A stretch of DNA of 64,000 nucleotides, from positions 41,140 through 105,139 of the forward strand of contig NZ_JABAEB010000014.1 of assembly GCF_012584455.1 (NCBI RefSeq), read 5' to 3'. A program made the translations under genes and the position numbers. The first letter of the stretch is position 1, and every line of letters starts with the position of its first letter. This DNA is from Shewanella oncorhynchi (GTDB lineage: Bacteria > Pseudomonadota > Gammaproteobacteria > Enterobacterales > Shewanellaceae). Positions 31,960-40,844 of the stretch are shown here, one piece after another. The notes below the pieces were generated by a model, which saw only the letters and a program-made list of their open reading frames with translations, searched no databases and had not been told where the DNA came from.

Positions 31960-33198
31960 ATGGGTAAGGTTAGAGTGATTGTCTTAGAAGACCACCCCTT
32001 TCAACGTGCAGTACTTGAGCATAATCTTGCATCTCTTAGCAACGTTGAGGTGTTTGCTTTTGGGGCAGCACAAGATGCGCTTGTTTGGCTCGATGAGCAT
32101 CATAGTGCGGACATAGTGATATGCGATCTCATGATGGCAGGTATTGATGGTCTATCGTTTTTGCGCAAAGCAAAAGCAAAATACGATATAGCTTCAGTTG
32201 CATTATTTAGTTGTATTGATAAGGAACTCAGGCGGTCTGTATCGCAGATGATTAAAATGCTTAATTTTGAATATCTTGGTGATTTAAGTAAGTGCCCTTC
32301 AGTGGATAATTTGCAGCGTATGTTAGATAGATTTACCAACAGTCGCATTCAAAGGAGTCAAATTTCTTCGGGTTTTATCGCTGCTAGGTGCCCCGAAAAT
32401 TTTGTATTTGAGGATTTTGAACAAGCATTGAAGCAAAGGCAGTTCGTGGGTTTTTATCAGCCCAAATTTGATGTTGCAGGCTTTAGCTTGAAAGGGGCAG
32501 AAATGCTCGCACGCTGGCATCATCCTGATTTTGGATTGTTAAATCCCAGTACTTTTATTGACCGGTTAATTTCACATGGCTTACTTGACGATTTATTCTT
32601 ACAGTTATTCGAGCAAGGCTGCGCTTTACAACAGCGTTTACAACAACATGAAAGCCTAATTTCTCTCGCCTATAATCTCGATATCTCTCAACTTAATTCG
32701 ACTAAATTAGTGTATCAGATTGTCGATATGGTAAAGAAATTTAACATTCTTCCTCAATGCATTACCCTCGAAATTACTGAGACGGGTTTGTTGGCTGCGC
32801 CAGCAGTGAATATGGAGAATTTAATCCGCTTGCGAATGCTAGGATTTGAATTGGCGATTGATGATTTTGGTGCTGCACATTCTTCATTGGCACGTTTATG
32901 CGAATTGCCTTTCTCACAAATTAAATTAGATGGTTGTTTTGTGCGTGAACTTAGTGTTGAGCCTAGGTGCCAAGCCGCAATATCCAGCGTGATAGCGTTA
33001 TCACAAGCACTTAATATGGAGTTAGTGATAGAAGGTATTGAAACAAATTCCCAATTAGTATTGTTGCAACAGCTTGGCTGTACGATTGGACAGGGTTTTT
33101 GTTTTTCTCGTCCTATTGATGAGCAAACATTTATCCAACGTTTTTTCCCTGCGAGTTTACAGCTTAAAGAACTACAGGAGCTTAGCCTTGAGTTTTAG
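31960..33198 (+). CDS. REC-EAL response regulator, probable c-di-GMP phosphodiesterase (RocR-like)
   Basis: A 412-residue protein. An N-terminal receiver (1-125, acceptor Asp56 in VICDLMMAG) is fused to an EAL domain (about 145-395). Catalytic positions look intact: the E-x-L motif is EML (in GAEMLARW), the Asn in YNLDISQL, EITE, DDFG, the Lys in IKLD, EGIE and QGF. The loop after DDFG reads AAHSSL rather than the usual TGYSSL, which might tune activity. The REC-EAL plan is that of P. aeruginosa RocR, where phosphorylation controls c-di-GMP breakdown and opposes fimbrial activation. It is divergent from the kinase-regulator pair. Confidence 0.9.
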   Translation: MGKVRVIVLEDHPFQRAVLEHNLASLSNVEVFAFGAAQDALVWLDEHHSADIVICDLMMAGIDGLSFLRKAKAKYDIASVALFSCIDKELRRSVSQMIKMLNFEYLGDLSKCPSVDNLQRMLDRFTNSRIQRSQISSGFIAARCPENFVFEDFEQALKQRQFVGFYQPKFDVAGFSLKGAEMLARWHHPDFGLLNPSTFIDRLISHGLLDDLFLQLFEQGCALQQRLQQHESLISLAYNLDISQLNSTKLVYQIVDMVKKFNILPQCITLEITETGLLAAPAVNMENLIRLRMLGFELAIDDFGAAHSSLARLCELPFSQIKLDGCFVRELSVEPRCQAAISSVIALSQALNMELVIEGIETNSQLVLLQQLGCTIGQGFCFSRPIDEQTFIQRFFPASLQLKELQELSLEF

Positions 33199-33202
33199 TG
33201 GA

Positions 33203-34651
33203 CTAACTTGTTTTTGTTAGCTCACGGATCAAGGATTTTCGGTTCACTTTCAGTCCTATTTGTTCATTATTTTCTGGCCATGAATAATATTGTCTTGGAC
33301 GTTTGAAGCGGGCGATTTTGTTGGCAAGGAACAGTTCGAGCGTATTTGCAATCGACTCTGGGTGGTGGGGTAAACTGCCGCGAATGATGGCGGCTGGGAG
33401 ATTGCCAAATTGTACATCTGGTATGGCGAAAACGATTGCATCGTCTATTTGTGGGTGCTGTTTAAGCGCGGCTTCGATTTCTTCTGGCTGGATGTTTTCG
33501 CCGCCGCAGATAAACATATTATCGACGCGACCAAGAATACGCAGATTACCATTTTCGTCCCATTCGCCCATGTCTTTGGTGTAAAACCAGCCGTCTTGTT
33601 CAACGCACTTTTGTATTCCATCTGCGGTGAGATAGCCCATAAACAGGCATGCGCCGCGCACCAAAATCACACCATCTTCGATTTTAAGCTCACGCTTGGG
33701 GAGTAATTTGCCACTGCTGCCGTCGCTAAAAGCGTGACCTGTGGTGATCTGCGAGCCCATTTCCGTCATGCCGTAACTGGTGTAACTGGCGATATTGCGT
33801 TGCTTAAGTTGTTGGAGTAAGTCGATTGATACTGCGCCGCCACCAAGTAATAAGGCTTTGATACTTTTAAGCTTGCTGCTCGTATCGGCGAGTAACTTGC
33901 TCAGTTGTGTGGGAACGAGAGATATGTGAGTCAACTGATCTTGGTCAATCTGCTGACCAAGGCTAAGCGCTTGATCTGGCATGACAACACTGGCACCGAC
34001 TAAGGCACAGCGGTTTAATATCGCAAGACCGCCAATATGGAATAAGGGCAAGGAGAGTAGCCAGGCATCACCTTGTTCGAGTGGGATTAAGCTGCGGGCA
34101 CCTTCGGCATTGGCAATATGATTCGCTAAGCAATGCACCGCCGCTTTGGGAAAGCCACTAGAGCCTGAAGTTAAAATCACATTAGCTGGACGAGTAAAGT
34201 CGACAGTCAGGGCTAAGTCACTGCTAACGCGATTGAAATTTAAGCGCAAGTGATGGCAATTCTGTAGTTCACAAACCTCAGCACTCCAAACATAGCGGAT
34301 CTGATGTTCATTAATTAAGTCTTGGATCTGCGCGAGGGGGAAACGTGGTGAGATAGGAAAAAAGATTACTCCTATATCGATGCAGGCCCAATAGAGACAA
34401 ATGATCTCGAGATTATTGCTAGCAATACAGGCGAGCGGCTCACCGTTTGAGATCCCCGCAGCGCTTAGCTGCTGAGCCAGTGCGATAACGCGCTGGCTAA
34501 GCTCTGAGTAACTAATGTCTTGCCCCGCCAACTTGATGGCTGTCTGCTGTGGAAACGCAAGCGCAGCTTGGTGCAAGGGTGACAGTGCAAGCGGTTTTGA
34601 TAGGCTGGCATTAGACAAACTCGTTTCCCTCACTTGTAGCTGTATCATCAT
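33203..34651 (-). CDS. menE: o-Succinylbenzoate-CoA ligase
   Basis: About 482 residues, an acyl-adenylate-forming enzyme that joins o-succinylbenzoate to CoA in menaquinone synthesis. The AMP-binding motif is VILTSGSSGFPKA and the later core SYGMTEMGS. The C-terminal block GRVDNMFICGGENIQPEEIE and the final NRKSLIREL with the catalytic Lys region are typical. The likely start (MMIQLQVRE) lies 41 bp inside menC; upstream codons in the frame would add 14 residues. It is the last gene of menD-menH-menC-menE. Confidence 0.94.
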   Translation of the reverse strand: MMIQLQVRETSLSNASLSKPLALSPLHQAALAFPQQTAIKLAGQDISYSELSQRVIALAQQLSAAGISNGEPLACIASNNLEIICLYWACIDIGVIFFPISPRFPLAQIQDLINEHQIRYVWSAEVCELQNCHHLRLNFNRVSSDLALTVDFTRPANVILTSGSSGFPKAAVHCLANHIANAEGARSLIPLEQGDAWLLSLPLFHIGGLAILNRCALVGASVVMPDQALSLGQQIDQDQLTHISLVPTQLSKLLADTSSKLKSIKALLLGGGAVSIDLLQQLKQRNIASYTSYGMTEMGSQITTGHAFSDGSSGKLLPKRELKIEDGVILVRGACLFMGYLTADGIQKCVEQDGWFYTKDMGEWDENGNLRILGRVDNMFICGGENIQPEEIEAALKQHPQIDDAIVFAIPDVQFGNLPAAIIRGSLPHHPESIANTLELFLANKIARFKRPRQYYSWPENNEQIGLKVNRKSLIRELTKTS

Positions 34652-35723
34652 TTTGTTGAATTGAATCAATGGTATGCAGTGCAATGGGCTCAAGTTGCGC
34701 GAGTGTGAGGCAGTATTTTTTACCCGATGACACGACTAAATCTTGGCTAAAGGCGCTGAGGGTATCGAGCCCAGGGATTTCATCCGGAGTGAGAATCGCG
34801 GCTAAATGGGCCAGATCATTAATGCCTAAACTGCTCTCTAGACTTGAACTGATAATGCAACGTACGCCATAGCTTTGCGCCGTATCGATTAAATTAGCTA
34901 GCTTTTCGATACTGCCGAGCAGCATAGGTTTGATAACAAGCGCAGTCAGGCCATTTTGCATTACAAACTGGTATTCTGGATCGTTGAGCGATTCATCGAG
35001 GGCGTAGGGTATACCAATTGCTTGATAAAATTCATGATTATCATGAGGATTCAGGCAAGGTTCCTCAATGTACTCTATGGTCTCTAGGGGCAAGCAAGCG
35101 GCAAATTCGATTGCTTGCTCAAGTGTAAACCCTCGGTTCGCATCCAAACGCAATTTGAGATCGGGGCGGGTACGTAAAATGCCATAAATCAGGCTTAGTT
35201 CATCTTCGATTGAAGTTTGCGCGACTTTGACTTTAACCGAACGAACATCCCTGCCAAGGGCGGCAATTTTGCTATCGAGCAAGTCTTTGCTGGCATCCGT
35301 TGGATGATAAATCAAAGGGACTGTGGCCGTTTGTGGACGAATGGCATCGAGTTTGCCCATTAACTTGGCATGTAACAGACTTAAACCAAAGGCCAGAGAA
35401 GGGTAAGGGCTTTGCTCGGCGCATTCCAGCAATGTATCAATATGCCGACCGCAGAGTTGGGGTAATAATCCAGTCAAAGCCGTTTGCACTTGAGTGAGTG
35501 TTTCACGGCTGAACCCCATCAAGGCTTGTTCATCGACATCTATGCCAGAGAGTGGGGCTATTTCAACTTCGACTTGTCTGTGCTCGCCACCAACATTACC
35601 GCTGGCACTGACACTGGCTTGTAGTACTAATCCCGCTCTGTGATCGACACGTTGCTTGCCTACGGGCAATAATACGTCGAGCGGTAGTCGATATTGATAC
35701 AGGTTAAGCGAAGTTAATATCAT
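34611..35723 (-). CDS. menC: o-Succinylbenzoate synthase
   Basis: A 370-residue enolase-superfamily enzyme that dehydrates SHCHC to o-succinylbenzoate. The K-x-K motif is in VKVKVAQ, with metal ligands in RLDANRGF, IEEPC and ALDESLND and the second lysine in LVIKPMLLG. The start ATG has AGGTAA upstream. It overlaps the end of menE's start region by 41 bp and follows menH by 26 bp. Confidence 0.94.
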   Translation of the reverse strand: MILTSLNLYQYRLPLDVLLPVGKQRVDHRAGLVLQASVSASGNVGGEHRQVEVEIAPLSGIDVDEQALMGFSRETLTQVQTALTGLLPQLCGRHIDTLLECAEQSPYPSLAFGLSLLHAKLMGKLDAIRPQTATVPLIYHPTDASKDLLDSKIAALGRDVRSVKVKVAQTSIEDELSLIYGILRTRPDLKLRLDANRGFTLEQAIEFAACLPLETIEYIEEPCLNPHDNHEFYQAIGIPYALDESLNDPEYQFVMQNGLTALVIKPMLLGSIEKLANLIDTAQSYGVRCIISSSLESSLGINDLAHLAAILTPDEIPGLDTLSAFSQDLVVSSGKKYCLTLAQLEPIALHTIDSIQQNDDTATSEGNEFV

Positions 35724-35749
35724 ATATTACCTACATTTTAATTCTGTCA

Positions 35750-36538
35750 TTACCCTAGCAACTTCACTATTTTTGAGGTTAATGCCTCGGGAGCGGCTTG
35801 GTGTATGTTATGGCCGGCGCCGTGAATACTATGGACGAGGATGGGCGCGTGTAATTGCCACTCTTGGGCGAGTGCGTGGAACTTAGCATCTTGGTTGCCC
35901 GCAAAGAAATGGCACTCACAGGTAAGCTGCAAAGGTACATCCCACATCGATGCTTGGTGTGCGAGTGAGGTGGCTATGAATACCTCTTTAAGCCGCTGTT
36001 TAGGATGCAGATCTAATGCTGCAGAACGATGCTCTATTAAGGTTTTTCGTTTGGTAGCCGTCATATCGGCAAATACGGGCTGCTGATACCACAAGCTTAA
36101 AAAGTCTTTGCCATTCAGATGCAGTAAACGCTCGGCCCACTGGGTATCATTTTTGGTTCTGGCAAGTTTTTCTTGCGGGTCTGTAAGTCCAGGATGGCAG
36201 GATTCGAGGTTTAGGCTCAGTAGTCTTTCTGGATAGGCTTTGGCAAGGTGCAGAGCAATACGGCCACCGAGAGAATAACCGTAGAGATGGAATTGACCAA
36301 TATGAAGGCCATTCAGGTGTGCCAACACATCTTCAACACATTGGTTAAATCCATCTAATTCGGTTGGCTTCAACTCCTTTTGGTTATCCCCATGGCCCGG
36401 CAGATCTAAGCAAATACAATGAAAGTGCTGGCTTAGCACAGGCATTAACGGCAACCAGTCTGTCTTAGTGCCTAAAAAGCCATGCAGTAACACTAAGGTC
36501 GGTAGTGAAGAATTGCCGTAACGGGCCATGGTTGGCAT
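35750..36538 (-). CDS. menH: SHCHC synthase (alpha/beta hydrolase of menaquinone synthesis)
   Basis: About 263 residues, an alpha/beta hydrolase-fold lyase that releases pyruvate from SEPHCHC to give SHCHC. It has the oxyanion region LLHGFLGTKTDW, nucleophile elbow GYSLGG and catalytic His in GAGHNIHQ. The ATG at 36538 shares its A with the last base of the menD stop (TAATG), so I prefer it to an upstream in-frame codon. Position between menD and menC supports the assignment. Confidence 0.92.
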   Translation of the reverse strand: MPTMARYGNSSLPTLVLLHGFLGTKTDWLPLMPVLSQHFHCICLDLPGHGDNQKELKPTELDGFNQCVEDVLAHLNGLHIGQFHLYGYSLGGRIALHLAKAYPERLLSLNLESCHPGLTDPQEKLARTKNDTQWAERLLHLNGKDFLSLWYQQPVFADMTATKRKTLIEHRSAALDLHPKQRLKEVFIATSLAHQASMWDVPLQLTCECHFFAGNQDAKFHALAQEWQLHAPILVHSIHGAGHNIHQAAPEALTSKIVKLLG

Positions 36539-38259
36539 TAGCTTTGTTTCACCCACAAGTTGAGCTCGGCGATTTGGTCGCTGGCTTGTGTTTGACTTAC
36601 ATTGACTTCAATGATCGAAGCCCCCTGAAAATCCAGCGCTTCATTATAGCTATCTTGAAAATCGGCTAAATTATCCACTTGATTATAGGGCAAATTAAAC
36701 ATAGCTGCGGCGTAGCCAAATTCTAAACCGTGGCTGAGTCGATAATAATCGCTACGGACTTGTTCATTGGGAACGGGCAATAAGTTGAAGATATTACCGC
36801 CATCGTTATTGAGGATCACGATCACCAGCGGGCTGGTTAAGCCTTTAGCGATGGCCAGCGAGTTAAGATCGTGCAGTTGTGATAAATCACCGATGATTAA
36901 ACTCGTGGGTTTGCCTTCATGGGCCGCAATACCGCAGGCGGTGGCGAGTAATCCGTCAATACCCGATGCGCCACGATTAGTATAAGTGGTTGCCGTACAA
37001 CAACTGACAGGGGCATACATGTCGTACAAGCGTACAGGCAGGCTGTTGCCGATAAAAAGCTGCTGTTCTAGCGGACGAGTATTGGCGATGGCCCGCACAA
37101 CTTGTGCTTCACCAAATTCCCCTTGGTCGATATTGCGCACAAATAAGTTATGCAATTCATCGTTATAGGTAATGAGGGTATTCGCCCAGTTTGCCGAGGA
37201 TGAGCGATACCAATTTAAGGCCGCAAACTGCTGTGCATTCGCGTGCCAAATGTGTTTAGCATTGTGGCTAGGGTCAAGCCTGTCTTGTTCTGGTAAAACC
37301 TGCCAATAGCTGTGCCAATTTTGCTCGGCGAGATAGCCTATCAAGCGTTTTGATAATAAACGGCCGCCGAATACGAGTACACGATCCGCTTCCTGCAATA
37401 GATTGCGCGCCCTTGGATGTTGCAACAGTTGATCAATATTACCTATCGCCGCGGGATGCTGACGCAGTTGCGACTGGGCATCGGTAAGTAATGGCCAGCC
37501 GATTTTTTGCGATAGGGCAATTAGTTGCTGTGGATCTTGTTCAGGCGTGAGAGTACCGACAATGATCACCCCTTTACCGTGAACGAACCGCATAATGGCA
37601 TCATCACTTGGGCTGCTCACCTGTTTGCTCTTACCGTATTGGGTATACGGGCGTGCGAGCTGCAGCCAAGTTTGCAATGGTTTGAGGTAGGGTGATTCGG
37701 CATCGAGAATCGCGCCACCGAGTTCACTCGGATACAAGGGCTCACGGTACATACAGTTGATGTGCACTGGACGAGTTTGATTCGCCACTGCTTCATCCAC
37801 TGTGGTAAGCAACGCCTGCGGTGCGATATGTGTATCCGGTGTTGGCAAATTTACTTGAGTGGCATAATTCGCAAAAATTCCCGGTTGGACTATGGCTTGA
37901 TTGGCACCGCAGCCGAGTAATTCGGGCGGACGATCGCCACTTAAGACGATTAAAGGTACATGGGTCAGCCACGCCTCCACAATGGCAGGGTACAAGTTGG
38001 CGACTGCTGTGCCTGAGGTCGTAATGATAGCGACCGGTGCGCGGCTAGCTTTTGCTAGACCTAAGGCCATAAAGCCGAGCCCACGCTCGTCGAAATGTAA
38101 GTGACGCTGGAGTTTAGTTTGCTGGGCGGCGGCGAGGGTTAACGGTGTTGAGCGCGAGCCCGGCGCCATACACACATGTTGCACGCCAAGACGTGCTAAC
38201 TCCTCAAGAATAAGGGCGCCCCAAATAAGATTAAGAGTGGCTGTATTTTCGGTCCGCAT
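36538..38259 (-). CDS. menD: SEPHCHC synthase MenD
   Basis: A 573-residue thiamine-diphosphate enzyme that joins 2-oxoglutarate to isochorismate, the first committed step of menaquinone synthesis. The N-terminal region has VCMAPGSRSTPLTLA and HFDERGLGFMALGLAK with the conserved Glu that activates the cofactor. The C-terminal ThDP-Mg motif is GDLSQLHDLNSLAI...NNDGGNIF. It leads menD-menH-menC-menE. menF, menB and menA are not in the window. Confidence 0.96.
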   Translation of the reverse strand: MRTENTATLNLIWGALILEELARLGVQHVCMAPGSRSTPLTLAAAQQTKLQRHLHFDERGLGFMALGLAKASRAPVAIITTSGTAVANLYPAIVEAWLTHVPLIVLSGDRPPELLGCGANQAIVQPGIFANYATQVNLPTPDTHIAPQALLTTVDEAVANQTRPVHINCMYREPLYPSELGGAILDAESPYLKPLQTWLQLARPYTQYGKSKQVSSPSDDAIMRFVHGKGVIIVGTLTPEQDPQQLIALSQKIGWPLLTDAQSQLRQHPAAIGNIDQLLQHPRARNLLQEADRVLVFGGRLLSKRLIGYLAEQNWHSYWQVLPEQDRLDPSHNAKHIWHANAQQFAALNWYRSSSANWANTLITYNDELHNLFVRNIDQGEFGEAQVVRAIANTRPLEQQLFIGNSLPVRLYDMYAPVSCCTATTYTNRGASGIDGLLATACGIAAHEGKPTSLIIGDLSQLHDLNSLAIAKGLTSPLVIVILNNDGGNIFNLLPVPNEQVRSDYYRLSHGLEFGYAAAMFNLPYNQVDNLADFQDSYNEALDFQGASIIEVNVSQTQASDQIAELNLWVKQS

Positions 38260-38444
38260 AGCTGAATCTATTAGGATAAAGATGGGCTTAGTGTAACGTG
38301 TTTATGCTCCAAGATGTATGCTTGGTTTAACAATTCTCGAGTGGATCGCATGGGGGCTGAGGTGGAGCCTAAGCTAAGGCAGAGGATGCCTGTCACCTCG
38401 TGTATCGGTGGTTTGTTGTTTGGATATGTTGAGCTATTGCTTGG

Positions 38445-39413
38445 CTAGATAATACGATCGACGATTTTTTTAATCTCTCCGCTTAACCATTTTAAGTCCT
38501 CATTGATTGCATTAGGCTGATTTTTTTGCACTAAGAAAATCGTTGGGGTTTCTGTATCTGCATATAAACGTTCTGCTTCATACTGCGATAGTTGACAAGT
38601 ATGCAGTTCAGGAATATCGCTCACCATTTCGTAAACTATCCGATAAGGCAATAGGGAGACTGCATTACTTTCGCCTAGATATTCAAACAAACTTGAAATA
38701 CTGGTAATGGTAATTTCAGTATTGAGTTTAATGCCATTTGTTATGCAAAACTCTTGGTATGGACTCAATTTGGTGCTGGGATTACCAAGATCCGTATTGA
38801 CATAGGGGTATTCCGCAATCGTTTCTAGGGTGATTTCCCGTTTAAAAATAGGATGATGCCTGCTAGCAATCAGGTAGAGTTTGTCCATACGTTGCAATTC
38901 AGTCGTTAGCAGTTTATCGCCGAAGGCGGCAACATCGGCAGCACTTTTATTGCAACAAATACCTAGGGTTGTATCACCATTAATAATGTCTTGAGTCGTA
39001 TGCATAGACCAAGGGTTTATATTAATGTGCATGGGTTTTTGCTCTTCTTTAATAGCCTGCATCAAGGCTTTAGGAAAGGTGTAGGCAATTAACCCTGGCG
39101 CTGCAATTTCGACATGTGTCTTAACTTGGCGAGTGTTTGCTATTCTGGCTTTTTGAAACTTATCAGTACACTCAATTGCTTCTTTTGCAATTGGATATAA
39201 ATGAGTAGCAAACTCATTTGGGAATAAGCCATATTTACGACGAATAAATAACTCATCACCAAAAATTTCCCGTAGATTTTTAAGGCTACGGCTGATTTTA
39301 GGAGCTGGAATGTCTAGCGCTTTCGATACATAGGTTGCTGACTTGTTCTCATATAATGAAACAAGTATTTTTAAACTCAGAATATCGAGGCCATCCATGT
39401 TACTAATGTGCAT
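38445..39413 (-). CDS. LysR-family transcriptional regulator
   Basis: A 322-residue LysR-type regulator: N-terminal winged helix-turn-helix (about residues 8-66, SATYVSKALDIPAPKISRSL) and a C-terminal effector-binding domain (about 95-300). The DNA-binding part keeps the family pattern but with PAPKISRSL instead of the common QPAVSRQI-type. AAGGA lies about 9 bp before the ATG. It is divergent from the DUF2726/pentaheme cytochrome/NrfC/NrfD genes and is a reasonable candidate regulator of them. The effector is unknown. Confidence 0.88.
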   Translation of the reverse strand: MHISNMDGLDILSLKILVSLYENKSATYVSKALDIPAPKISRSLKNLREIFGDELFIRRKYGLFPNEFATHLYPIAKEAIECTDKFQKARIANTRQVKTHVEIAAPGLIAYTFPKALMQAIKEEQKPMHININPWSMHTTQDIINGDTTLGICCNKSAADVAAFGDKLLTTELQRMDKLYLIASRHHPIFKREITLETIAEYPYVNTDLGNPSTKLSPYQEFCITNGIKLNTEITITSISSLFEYLGESNAVSLLPYRIVYEMVSDIPELHTCQLSQYEAERLYADTETPTIFLVQKNQPNAINEDLKWLSGEIKKIVDRII

Positions 39414-39685
39414 TTTTTATATTCCTTAATATTGAGCAAATACTTAAATCAACGCCTAATTATGGTGCTAATTAATAATTTTAATGTGAAACTAATCCCA
39501 AGTTTTGGATCTAGATTTTATCTATGTGTATCAAAGGTTTTTTTGTTTTATTTTTAATATTTAAAATGGTTTTTCATAAAATTTAAAATTTCAAAAACTG
39601 ATATTTACATATTTAAAATGCAAATACTGAATTATCAAGTATCAATATTTGTATTAAAGATTTGCATAATTCTGCAATGTGATGC

Positions 39686-39699
39686 GTGATGTAAATCAT
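39686..39699. promoter_or_regulatory. Candidate CRP/FNR-type site 1
   Basis: GTGATGTAAATCAT keeps 4 of 5 bases in each half of an FNR-type site (TTGAT-N4-ATCAA) and 4 and 3 of 5 in a CRP-type site (TGTGA-N6-TCACA). It lies about 125 bp before the DUF2726 gene, where an anaerobic activator would bind. Confidence 0.4.
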
Positions 39700-39727
39700 T
39701 GTTTATATTTAAGTTGTTATTTGCAAG

Positions 39728-39743
39728 TGTGACATGCGTCAAG
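39728..39743. promoter_or_regulatory. Candidate CRP-type site 2
   Basis: TGTGA-N6-TCAAG, a perfect left half and 3 of 5 in the right half of a CRP site, 27 bp from the first candidate and about 80 bp before the next gene. Read by eye without a weight matrix. Confidence 0.35.
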
Positions 39744-39822
39744 AAAAGATAAGTGTTTTCAAATAATACTAAAGTTGCTTTAAAGGAGATAGCAAAAAAT
39801 AAATTAGTTTTTGGAGGCGTGT

Positions 39823-40299
39823 ATGAATACTTCAGTCATTCTCAGCTATGCGTTTATGTACTTCGTACTATTCGTAGCAGTACCATTCGTGTTTGTGATG
39901 TTTGTCATGACTTGCATTAAGTTTTTTAAAGCAGGTCCTGATGAAGCCGCACATCATGAGATGAAACTTAAACCAGTATTGTTTGATAAACAAAGCTTCA
40001 ATTTTTTTAAATCATTAAAAACAGTTGTTGAAGGTAAATACGATGTTTGTTGTAACGTGCCATTAGACACTGTATTTGAGATGGACAAACATGATACGGA
40101 ATTAAATCATGAATGCCGACTCGATTATGTATTGATCGACCATGATTCATCTGAAGTGAAAATGGTTATCAGTGATTTTGGCAAAGAAACTAACTCACCA
40201 CTGAAAAAACTGTTTAGCAAGTTCAATATCAGTTTCATTGAAATGAACCAGCATAAACAGTGGGATACTCAGAGTCTTAAGCAAGCCTTGGCTGTGTGA
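39823..40299 (+). CDS. Membrane-anchored DUF2726-like protein
   Basis: About 158 residues. One long N-terminal hydrophobic segment (about residues 5-32) anchors a cytoplasmic domain resembling DUF2726 (PVLFDKQSFNFFKSLKTVV, then LDYVLID and VISDFGKE), a family distantly related to restriction-type nuclease folds and of unknown function. GGAGG stands 6 bp before the ATG at 39823, so the longer TTG start is wrong. It lies 76 bp upstream of the pentaheme gene and may be in the same transcript. Confidence 0.7.
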   Translation: MNTSVILSYAFMYFVLFVAVPFVFVMFVMTCIKFFKAGPDEAAHHEMKLKPVLFDKQSFNFFKSLKTVVEGKYDVCCNVPLDTVFEMDKHDTELNHECRLDYVLIDHDSSEVKMVISDFGKETNSPLKKLFSKFNISFIEMNQHKQWDTQSLKQALAV

Positions 40300-40375
40300 T
40301 CTTGACCGTCGGGTTCGGAATTATCCGAACTCGACCCCTTCTTTACCTTCCTACGGATAAATGTGAGGACTTCCT

Positions 40376-40840
40376 ATGTCCAAAAGACAATGGCTGTGGT
40401 CGTTACGCTTAGGTGCTGCTGCGTTGCTTTTAAGCTTTTCTGCAATGAGTGCTGAGCCAGCCAATCAAATTAACAGTGATGCTTGTATGAAGTGTCATAA
40501 GCGTAATGGTCAAATGTTAGGGCATCATGGTCAAGATGCGATGAAAATGAGCTGTTCTTCCTGTCATGGAGAAAAGGGCGACCACCCTAAGAAACCGAAT
40601 GATATGGTGGTCTTTGGTATGGAAGAATCGTCGGATCTGACGGTTCAGCTGAGAGTGTGTCAGAAGTGTCATACCAAGAAAAAACTCAGTGGAGCAGATT
40701 GGACGCATAACGTACATGCTCAAAAAGTGCCTTGTGCCGCCTGCCATAAATTACATAGCCCAACGGATCCAATGGCGGATATGACGCCGAAGGTTCGCAG
40801 TGAGCTATGTAGCAGTTGCCACACTGGCAAGCAGGAGTAA
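40376..40840 (+). CDS. Periplasmic pentaheme c-type cytochrome (NrfB-like)
   Basis: A 154-residue exported cytochrome with signal peptide (LGAAALLLSFSAMSA) and five CxxCH motifs: CMKCH, CSSCH, CQKCH, CAACH and CSSCH. The heme count and operon position match NrfB, which carries electrons from an NrfCD quinol dehydrogenase to a terminal reductase. No nitrite reductase NrfA is adjacent, so the partner is unknown. The iron-sulfur gene starts 4 bp after the stop. Confidence 0.88.
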   Translation: MSKRQWLWSLRLGAAALLLSFSAMSAEPANQINSDACMKCHKRNGQMLGHHGQDAMKMSCSSCHGEKGDHPKKPNDMVVFGMEESSDLTVQLRVCQKCHTKKKLSGADWTHNVHAQKVPCAACHKLHSPTDPMADMTPKVRSELCSSCHTGKQE

Positions 40841-40844
40841 GGTT

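Noticed and set aside
38359..38399. Structured element upstream of menD (GAGGTG ... CACCTC with an inner AGGCA/TGCCT hairpin)
   Set aside because: Large unpaired stretches and no known riboswitch pattern; it may be the end of neither gene, so not called.
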